Origin: Hyphomicrobiales bacterium
Lineage (GTDB): Bacteria; Pseudomonadota; Alphaproteobacteria; Rhizobiales; Beijerinckiaceae
Length of the DNA stretch: 64,000 bases
NCBI GenBank assembly: GCA_019075865.1
Contig: JAGXAN010000001.1
Location: forward strand, 408,551 to 472,550
Direction: 5' to 3'
Each line of letters begins with the position of its first letter. The first letter of the stretch is position 1. The notes beneath the pieces were generated by a model. It did not search any database and was not told where the DNA came from. It saw nothing but the letters and a program-made list of their open reading frames with translations. Positions 46,250 through 52,646 of this stretch are shown here, in pieces. A program made the position numbers and the translations under genes.

Positions 46250-48290
46250 AGCTGCCCTCATTCTTGAAGCGCATGAATGCGGCGGCACCCTCAGCCATTT
46301 TCTTTTCCCAGGCATCCGCCGAGGTGATTGAAGGAACCCGACCACGCTCGTTCTTGAACTGGAGGGCCCGTTTCGCCAAATCCCTCGCCTCTTCCGGTGT
46401 CAGGTTGGTGCGCTTGGCCGAAATCGCGGCCGCCACCTGCCTCAGGCTATCTTCGCTCATCGCCTTGGCGAGGATCGCATAGGCTTCCCCAAACGGATTG
46501 ATCCGGTCGATCAAGTCAATATCCAAATCTTTGACATCCATTACGAATTTGCGAACGCCGTCAACAAAGGCCGTATTGACGCTCTCCAGCCCAAGCGAGC
46601 TTCCCGACGCCACCTGTTTGGCTTGCTGGGTAAGGTTCAGGGCCGCTATGGCGTGCTGGCGGACGGCTTCCTGATCCTCTTTTTCAAGATCCGGATATTT
46701 GTCCATGATGATCTTGCCCATACGGACTTGCGTTAGTTCCTCGGGCACCAATTCACCATCGAAGAGCCCCCGCTCGATCGTGGGCTTGTCCTGCACGAAA
46801 GCGGCAATCACCTCGTTCAGGTCCTCTTGGCAAATGCGCGTTGCCTCCGCGCTTTTTGGCTCGGCAAGCCCTTTGATCTCGATCTGGAACTTGCCGGTAT
46901 CCTCATTGAATCCGACATTGCATTTGTTGGGATCATATCCGCTTGTTCCATAATCAAAACCCGGTGTGGGCCCGTTCTGCGGGTTTTTTGGTTTGAATTC
47001 GTAGCGGGGTGCCAGCACCTGTTCCATCAAGAGGCTCGCCGCAATGGCTTTCAACGTGTCGTTGACGGCCTCCGCCACGATATTGTCAGCGGCGGCTGGC
47101 TCGGCGATCAGGTTGGAGAAGCGGGCGCGGGTTTTGCCGGGTGCATCCCGGGTGGCACGGCCAATGATCTGCACGATTTCGGTGAGGCTGGAGCGATAGC
47201 CGACCGTCAGTGCATGTTCGCACCAGATCCAGTCGAAGCCTTCCTTGGCCATACCCAGCGCGATGATGATATCGACGTGCGCGCGATTGTTCTTTTGCGC
47301 CGAATCTTTCAGCGCGGCGGAAACCCGCTCCCGCTTGGCGGGATCGTCATCGACCAGATCGGCGATGCGCAAAATATGGCCATCCGCAGCTTTGACGAGT
47401 TGGAAACCGGTGGAAGGGTCGGTGCCTTGCCAGTCACCCAGCGCCTCAATGATATGCTCTACCTCCTTGATCTTGTCTTTCGTGCTCTCGCGAGAATTGA
47501 CGTTGGGGATGTGGATGATGGTTTTTTCAGCCGGGTTCAGCACCTTCAAAATGTCGTCGGCATAGGAGTTCGAATAGAAATAATAGCCGATGTCGAGTTG
47601 CTTCAAATATTGATAACCGTTGAGTTGCTCATAGTAGGTGTAGGTGACGCTCTCGAACTTGCCCTCGTCCTGGGGGCTGAGCACAGCCACCGCATCGCCG
47701 CGAAAGTAAGACCCGGTCATCGCGACGATATGCACCCGGTCGCGCGCGATAAAATCGCCAAGATGGAGCCCAAGCTTGTTCTCGGGATTGGCGGATACAT
47801 GATGGAACTCATCCACCGCGATCAGCCGGTCGTCAAATACCTCGACCCCGAATTTATCGACAGCAAAGCGGAACGTCGCATGAGTGCAGACCAGCACCTT
47901 GTCGGCGCTTTCCAAGAATGCACCAAGTGAATTGACCTTGCCGCCATTATCATTGCCGGGCGCATCACACAGGTTCCACCTCGGCTCGACGTGCCAGTCT
48001 GCCCAAAAGCCGTGCTGGCTTAGCGGCTCGTTATGGAAGCTCGCCCCGATAGAGCGCTCGGGCACGACAATAATCGCCTGCTTGATCCCCTGGTGGGCCA
48101 ACTTGTCGAGCGCGATGAACATCAGCGCGCGGCTCTTGCCCGAAGCTGGGGGCGATTTAATCAGCAAATAGGGCTCGCCGCGCTTCTCATAGGCGCGCTC
48201 CTGCATCGCCCGCATACCAAACTCATTGGCCTTGGTCGATGAGCCGTTGCGGGCATAGGTGACGGAAACGGAGGGGATGGATTGGGTCAC
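46242..48290 (-). CDS. SF2 DEAD/DEAH-type helicase of the island system
   Basis: The 682-residue superfamily 2 ATPase has Walker A SPPASGKS (about 46-53), Walker B/motif II VDEFHH (about 160), a MTGSYFRGD motif III region, and motif VI QIIGRATRDAPGK. It is like the helicases of restriction systems such as the Bacillus YeeB type (recalled, not searched). It starts at GTG 48290, overlapping the fic stop (GTGA) and preceded by GGAG, and ends overlapping the GIY-YIG start, so the three proteins are translationally coupled. A diverged copy of its first 40 codons exists as a scar at 49,564-50,051. Confidence 0.85.
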   Translation of the reverse strand: MTQSIPSVSVTYARNGSSTKANEFGMRAMQERAYEKRGEPYLLIKSPPASGKSRALMFIALDKLAHQGIKQAIIVVPERSIGASFHNEPLSQHGFWADWHVEPRWNLCDAPGNDNGGKVNSLGAFLESADKVLVCTHATFRFAVDKFGVEVFDDRLIAVDEFHHVSANPENKLGLHLGDFIARDRVHIVAMTGSYFRGDAVAVLSPQDEGKFESVTYTYYEQLNGYQYLKQLDIGYYFYSNSYADDILKVLNPAEKTIIHIPNVNSRESTKDKIKEVEHIIEALGDWQGTDPSTGFQLVKAADGHILRIADLVDDDPAKRERVSAALKDSAQKNNRAHVDIIIALGMAKEGFDWIWCEHALTVGYRSSLTEIVQIIGRATRDAPGKTRARFSNLIAEPAAADNIVAEAVNDTLKAIAASLLMEQVLAPRYEFKPKNPQNGPTPGFDYGTSGYDPNKCNVGFNEDTGKFQIEIKGLAEPKSAEATRICQEDLNEVIAAFVQDKPTIERGLFDGELVPEELTQVRMGKIIMDKYPDLEKEDQEAVRQHAIAALNLTQQAKQVASGSSLGLESVNTAFVDGVRKFVMDVKDLDIDLIDRINPFGEAYAILAKAMSEDSLRQVAAAISAKRTNLTPEEARDLAKRALQFKNERGRVPSITSADAWEKKMAEGAAAFMRFKNEGSYA

Positions 48291-49432
48291 TCTGATCTCC
48301 GGTGGAACATATCAATGTACTGCTCAAAAAAGAAAAGACGATTGCGGCGTTGACCAGTCACTTCAGTAAGAATTCCGTGCAAGACGAAATCGTCGATCAT
48401 GGATGCCGCCGTGTTGGTTGACGTGCCAAGCAGCGTTTGAACGCCTTTGATGCCGATAACTGGCCGCGCATAAAGCTGGCGCATGAACTTGTGCGCATTA
48501 TCCTGACGTCGCTGGCTGAAACGAGGCATGAGTTCGCGCTCGATCCGCTCTTTCAACGCCAGAATCGCTTTGAAGACTTCCGCCGAGGCGCGAGCGGTTT
48601 CCGCCACGCCATGCAAGAAGAAGATCAGCCACGCGCGCATGTGGTTTCCTTGCCGGACAGCCATGAGGTGGTCGATATACGAGGTCTTGTTGCGTTCGAA
48701 ATAGTCTGACAGGTAAAGTGCGGGCTTCACAAGCAATTTTTCCGAAGCGAGATAGAGCGAGATCATCAGGCGGCCCAAACGGCCGTTGCCATCTAAAAAA
48801 GGATGAATGGTCTCGATCTGATAATGCGCGATGGCGATCTTGATCAGGGGTGGCAGCATCACGGCATCATCATGCAGGAATTTTTCCAAGTCACCCATCA
48901 GCGCAGGCACATGGTCATGATGTGGCGGCACGAAGACGGCGTTCTTCAAGCTCACGCCGATCCAGTTCTGGCTGATGCGAAACTCGCCAGGTCGCTTGGT
49001 TTCGCCGCGAACGCCCTGCATGAGAACCTCGTGTGTTTCCCGCAGGAGGCGATTGCATAGCGGCATCCGCTCCAAGCCTGAAATCGCGTGGTTGATGGCT
49101 CGTATGTAGTTCTGAACCTCGTTCCAATCGTCGCGTTCCTCCGGGCTGATATCTTCCGCTGCCTTGAAAGCATCCTCGATATTCGTTTGCGTGCCCTCAA
49201 TCCGGCTCGACTGGGTCGCTTCCTTGGCGACATACATGGAGATGAAGAAATCGATGTCCGGAACGAGTTGGGCGAATGCGTTAAGCTCTCCCAGCCGCCG
49301 ATCCGCCTCGCTGTTGAGGGTCAGGATTTGCGGGTCGGACACAATCCACGCATGATGGATCGGCTCCGGCAGGAAACTTTGATATTCGAATTGGGCTTCG
49401 TGACGGCCTGAACGATAGTCCGCGAGATTCAT
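48287..49432 (-). CDS. Fic-domain protein with N-terminal inhibitory motif
   Basis: The 381-residue Fic enzyme has the complete active site HPFLDGNGRLGR (about 210-221). Its likely activity is transfer of AMP, or another nucleotide, to protein hydroxyls. An inhibitory (S/T)xxxE(G/N) motif is present N-terminally as SSRIEG (about 75-80), making it a self-inhibited class II Fic protein. The C-terminal 90 residues look like a winged helix. It is the first gene after the scar region, preceded by an inverted repeat, and overlaps the helicase start. Whether it belongs to the defence system or is a passenger is open. Confidence 0.9.
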   Translation of the reverse strand: MNLADYRSGRHEAQFEYQSFLPEPIHHAWIVSDPQILTLNSEADRRLGELNAFAQLVPDIDFFISMYVAKEATQSSRIEGTQTNIEDAFKAAEDISPEERDDWNEVQNYIRAINHAISGLERMPLCNRLLRETHEVLMQGVRGETKRPGEFRISQNWIGVSLKNAVFVPPHHDHVPALMGDLEKFLHDDAVMLPPLIKIAIAHYQIETIHPFLDGNGRLGRLMISLYLASEKLLVKPALYLSDYFERNKTSYIDHLMAVRQGNHMRAWLIFFLHGVAETARASAEVFKAILALKERIERELMPRFSQRRQDNAHKFMRQLYARPVIGIKGVQTLLGTSTNTAASMIDDFVLHGILTEVTGQRRNRLFFFEQYIDMFHRRSE

Positions 49433-49471
49433 AATTCTAAAATGCCCCCGGTATCTGATTTAGCTGCGAAC

Positions 49472-49534
49472 TTATGTCAGATTCTTCCAGATTGGCAATA
49501 CCAATGTCAAAAACATGGTATGTTTCTGACATAA
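49472..49534. promoter_or_regulatory. Inverted repeat in the fic promoter region
   Basis: The perfect 10-bp arms TTATGTCAGA (49472-49481) and TCTGACATAA (49525-49534) flank 43 bp. Further ATGTCA half-sites occur near 49504 and 49545. The cluster lies 40-100 bp upstream of fic and could be bound by the winged-helix part of Fic or by VapB. Confidence 0.5.
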
Positions 49535-49547
49535 AGAATTTGCAATG

Positions 49548-49694
49548 TCAGATCCTGCCCGTCCGCGCTCGCTCCTGCATCGCCCGCATACCAAGCTCAT
49601 TGGCACGGGTCGACGAGCCTGTGCCTGTGAAATACGTCCCGGCATCGGGCTCGCCTGCCATCAGGGCAACAAAGGCGGATGTGTCGATGAACAT
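49548..49694 (-). pseudogene. Truncated vapC toxin fused to helicase remnant
   Basis: A 48-codon frame starts MFIDTSAFVALMAGEPDA, the N-terminus of a PIN-domain VapC with the first catalytic Asp. After about 25 residues it runs straight into GSSTRANELGMRAMQERA, which is helicase sequence, and stops. A normal VapC has about 130 residues with three more acidic sites, so the toxin is dead. It follows vapB by 14 nt, the usual order. Confidence 0.8.
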
Positions 49695-50051
49695 GCGCAA
49701 GGCCTCAGCTATGGCCCGCTCAGGGCGTCGATCTCGTCTTTGGTCATCGCGCGTTCGTTGCGGCCGGCCATGGCCCGTGCTTTTTGGGCAATGGTGCCGA
49801 TGCGCACCGCCAGCGGCGTGGCGTCACGTTCGCGCCGAAGTTCATGCTCAAGCGCGGTCACGACGGGCTCTGTCATGGTGATCTGGCGGGCCTCAGCCAG
49901 ACGCCGTGCGAGAAGTGCGACGCGGGGATTGCGAATGGTGAGCATGGCGCATCCTTATAAATGGCCACTCTTGTATATACGCGAATTTCATTACGCCAAC
50001 AACGCCGTTGCGGGCATTGGCAATGGAGCAGGAGGGGGCTAGCGCACTCAT
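49564..50051 (-). pseudogene. Split remnant of a second helicase gene N-terminus
   Basis: An ATG at 50051 overlaps the stop of the PD-(D/E)XK gene (ATGA) and encodes MSALAPSCSIANARNG. This aligns codon for codon with the start of the intact helicase (MTQSIPSVSVTYARNG). The match then breaks at 50004 and resumes at 49619 with GSSTRANELGMRAMQERA, against GSSTKANEFGMRAMQERA in the intact gene. The 384 bp between (49620-50003) carry vapB and the start of vapC. The rest of this helicase copy is gone. Confidence 0.8.
49709..49945 (-). CDS. vapB: VapB-type antitoxin (PSK transcription-factor family), orphan
   Basis: The 78-residue protein starts MLTIRNPRVALLARRLAEARQITMTE, typical of PSK/Rv0623-type VapB antitoxins. 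These have an N-terminal DNA-binding part and a C-terminal toxin-neutralising tail (RAMTKDEIDALSGP). It appears intact, but its toxin gene is truncated, so it can at most act as a repressor or as an antitoxin in trans. Confidence 0.85.
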   Translation of the reverse strand: MLTIRNPRVALLARRLAEARQITMTEPVVTALEHELRRERDATPLAVRIGTIAQKARAMAGRNERAMTKDEIDALSGP

Positions 50052-51388
50052 GCTTGAAGGCCCTTTTTCTCAGACACGAAGGCTTCGAGTGCGCCGCTTA
50101 CAGCGTTGATCTCATTGGAGAACCTTTCAATCAAGGCGCGAATTTTCCGCTCGATCTCCTCAGAAGCCTGTACATCGTCCACACCAATCGTATTCTTCTT
50201 GAAAAAGCGTGAGTACTTGCGACCAGCATCGGCTGCGCCTGATTGAAATTGAATATTATCCAGATGGATCGATTTGATATGATTGATAAGCCGAGCGCGC
50301 TCCTGGAGGGGCGAAAGCGGGCCGACTTCGGCGGAAAGTTTGATTTTGCCCTTCATCCCGTCGCCCTCGGTTATGATTTCGAGCCATAAGATCACTGGAA
50401 GGCCCGCCCACCAATTCTCACAACCGGGCCAGTTATTGGAAGATGCCTGTAGCGCATTAAACCAGCTCTGTGGGACAAACGAGACTGTGTTATTTGTAAG
50501 GCCGCTGAACAACAGGTGCATCCCAGCCACTTCTTTTGTTTCGCTTAACGGCTTGGGATTGTCGCCAAAAATCGATCGGGCAGCGACCGCGAAATCGGAT
50601 CCCGCCCCTTGCTCGACCACGAAATCAATAACCTTCTTGTGGTCGCGGTATAGCTTCCGCGCCAGGATTGCCATGTCGTTGCTTTGAGCGCTCATGCCTG
50701 ACTCTTCCTCCAAAATTTCAAGATAATGACTAAGAAAAGTGCGCACTTCGGCCGACAATGCTTGCGCCCCCGGTTCAAGGAAGCGCCGCAGAAAGCCGCA
50801 AATTGTTTGGTATTGAATGGTTGCATAGGACTTGTTCTGTGGCTCCTCGTCATGGAGAGTCAGAAAAATGCCGCGCACGATATTCTTGTTGCCCTCGCCA
50901 GTGCCGTCAGTGACAGCGTTGAGGGTTTCCTGCACACGCTCCAGGTATTTGGTCAGTTGGTCATCATGCTGCTGACTATGGAACTTGTTCTCGATAATGA
51001 AGGCCCAGCGATTGCGCGGGCAAAGTATGAGTATGTCGATGTTGCGCCATTCCAGTCGCACTTCGGCATCGCGAAGATCGGCCTGCGACACATCAAGCGC
51101 CGAGAGCTTCATCTCACCTATCTCGCTCATCCCGCGCAGAGCTTCGCAGATAAAAGCCTTGAGAAATTGGTCGCCGAGACCATGCGTTTCATTGGGTGAG
51201 AACAGCCAACCCAGAATGGCAGAATGCCGCAATTCCTTGTCCGCAGCCTTCATCACCCGAATAGGGTTGAAGCGGTTTGAATAGGCTCGCAGCTTTTCCA
51301 TATCCGCATTGTTAACGAAGAGGGTCTCCAGTTCGTCTAGGGTTAGTTCGTCTTTGGTTGGCTGGCTGGCAGCAGGGGCGTTCTCCAT
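50048..51388 (-). CDS. PD-(D/E)XK-family protein (PDDEXK_4-like)
   Basis: The 446-residue protein has a nuclease-like core at about 110-150: Asp118 in NIDILILC, then Glu133 and Lys135 in AFIIENKFHS, followed by QLTKYLERV. The conserved HSAILGWLFSPNETHGLGDQFLKAF lies at about 55-79. The remaining 300 residues are unassigned. The TGATG junction with the preceding 66-residue gene and the ATGA junction with the helicase scar show that the ancestral operon ran methyltransferase, YhcG, tail protein, this gene, helicase. Probable role: a nuclease of the system, or a regulator of it. Confidence 0.78.
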   Translation of the reverse strand: MENAPAASQPTKDELTLDELETLFVNNADMEKLRAYSNRFNPIRVMKAADKELRHSAILGWLFSPNETHGLGDQFLKAFICEALRGMSEIGEMKLSALDVSQADLRDAEVRLEWRNIDILILCPRNRWAFIIENKFHSQQHDDQLTKYLERVQETLNAVTDGTGEGNKNIVRGIFLTLHDEEPQNKSYATIQYQTICGFLRRFLEPGAQALSAEVRTFLSHYLEILEEESGMSAQSNDMAILARKLYRDHKKVIDFVVEQGAGSDFAVAARSIFGDNPKPLSETKEVAGMHLLFSGLTNNTVSFVPQSWFNALQASSNNWPGCENWWAGLPVILWLEIITEGDGMKGKIKLSAEVGPLSPLQERARLINHIKSIHLDNIQFQSGAADAGRKYSRFFKKNTIGVDDVQASEEIERKIRALIERFSNEINAVSGALEAFVSEKKGLQA

Positions 51389-51588
51389 CAGGCTTGTACA
51401 TCTCCGGTCTTTAGCTGCTTCACCGCTCCCTTGGCAGCCGTCATCTTCGTATACATCTCAAACAGCTTTTCCAGCCGCTCAGTGTCGTTTTTGAACCGTC
51501 GCCCGATGGTGATGCGCTCCAGGGTTTCGTCGTTGCGCTCGTGGGCGGCGCGGAAGTTAGCGGGGACTGATTGGGTAGGATTTGTCAT
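51388..51588 (-). CDS. Small protein copying the methyltransferase C-terminal tail
   Basis: The 66-residue product shares the block AAHxRNDETLERIxIGRRFKNDTERLEKLFEMYTKM with the extreme C-terminus of the methyltransferase encoded 1.1 kb upstream, and differs outside it. Its start overlaps the YhcG stop and its own stop overlaps the next start (TGATG), so it is likely translated. It is either a residue of recombination that inserted the YhcG gene or a functional stand-alone tail that could bind the same partner as the methyltransferase. Confidence 0.65.
   Translation of the reverse strand: MTNPTQSVPANFRAAHERNDETLERITIGRRFKNDTERLEKLFEMYTKMTAAKGAVKQLKTGDVQA
51442..51552. repeat. 111-bp direct repeat, copy A
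   Basis: Matches 52703-52813 in the same orientation with about 10 mismatches in 111 bp. It lies inside the 66-residue gene. Confidence 0.9.
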
Positions 51589-52646
51589 TGTGGATCGCCA
51601 TGCGTCGTTGTGTCGTCTCCCGCTAATTCGCGCTCGATCTGTTCGATGCTGGGCAAATTCGTCTGTAACTCTAGTGGTAAGGATTCCACTAATTGATATT
51701 CCGCGACGCCGATCGGCTGCGTCTTGTCGCGCAGCGCATATTCAGCCACCACCTTGTTCTTGCTTTTGCACAGCAGCAGACCGATGGTTGGAGCGTCTTG
51801 AGGATGTTTGATCTGCGCGTCCACCGCTGTTAAATAAAAGCCCAACTGGCCCAAATGCTCGGGCTTAAATTTTCCTGCTTTGAGTTCAATCGCCACATAG
51901 CAGCGCAATTTCAGATGATAGAAGAGCAGGTCGATGAAAAACTCGTCGCCGCCCACGTCCAGCAACACCTGTCGCCCGACGAAGGCGAAGCCCGCACCCA
52001 GCTCCAGCAGAAAATCTGTGACATGCCGAACAAGGGCGTTTTCGATCTCGCGCTCGCCGGCTTCTCGCGCAAGGCCTAGAAAGTCGAGGCGGTAGGGGTC
52101 TTTCAGCGACTCGCGCGCCAAGTCGGATTGCGGCTTGGGCAGGCGGGTTTCAAAATTAGTGACTGCCTTGCCGCTGCGTTCCAGCAGGTGGGTCTCAATA
52201 TGAATGTTTAGAACATTGCGCGACCAGCCGTTGGCGATAGCGTTCTCTGCATAGGCAAGCCGTTGTTTTTCGTTTTTCAACTTGGTCAGCAGAACCAGAT
52301 TATGCCCCCAGGGCAATTGTCCAACAGCCTGTTGGATAATTGCCTCGTCTGGCCATGCTTCGGCAAAAGCGCGCATATACATCAGGTTGGCCCGCGAAAA
52401 TCCCTTCATGTCGGGGAAGGCTGAACGCAAATCCAGCGCCAGCCGCTCTATCACCTTGGCCCCCCAGCCTTGGGCAGCCTGTCGGCCCAGGATGTCGCGG
52501 CCGATATGCCAATAGAGCGCTACCAGTTCGCGATTGACCGCCAGAGTGGCACGCTGCTGGGCGGTGTGGATGCGGGTTTTAAGATCAATGAGCCAGTCGG
52601 CATAGCCCTCGGGCGGCGGCGTCAATCGGGCTGGCCTGTCACTCAT
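51585..52646 (-). CDS. YhcG/DUF1016-family nuclease-domain protein
   Basis: The 353-residue protein has the DUF1016 N-terminal domain (VNRELVALYWHIGRDILGRQ; FSRANLMYMRAFAEAWP; VGQLPWGHNLVLLTKL) and a C-terminal PD-(D/E)XK nuclease fold, with Asp239 in EFFIDLLFYH and Glu254/Lys256 in VAIELKAGKFKPEHLGQL. YhcG-type proteins often sit next to methyltransferase or restriction genes. The start overlaps the methyltransferase stop (ATGA) and its stop overlaps the 66-residue gene. The gene is bracketed by the 111-bp repeat, which suggests it was gained as a unit. Confidence 0.9.
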   Translation of the reverse strand: MSDRPARLTPPPEGYADWLIDLKTRIHTAQQRATLAVNRELVALYWHIGRDILGRQAAQGWGAKVIERLALDLRSAFPDMKGFSRANLMYMRAFAEAWPDEAIIQQAVGQLPWGHNLVLLTKLKNEKQRLAYAENAIANGWSRNVLNIHIETHLLERSGKAVTNFETRLPKPQSDLARESLKDPYRLDFLGLAREAGEREIENALVRHVTDFLLELGAGFAFVGRQVLLDVGGDEFFIDLLFYHLKLRCYVAIELKAGKFKPEHLGQLGFYLTAVDAQIKHPQDAPTIGLLLCKSKNKVVAEYALRDKTQPIGVAEYQLVESLPLELQTNLPSIEQIERELAGDDTTTHGDPQ

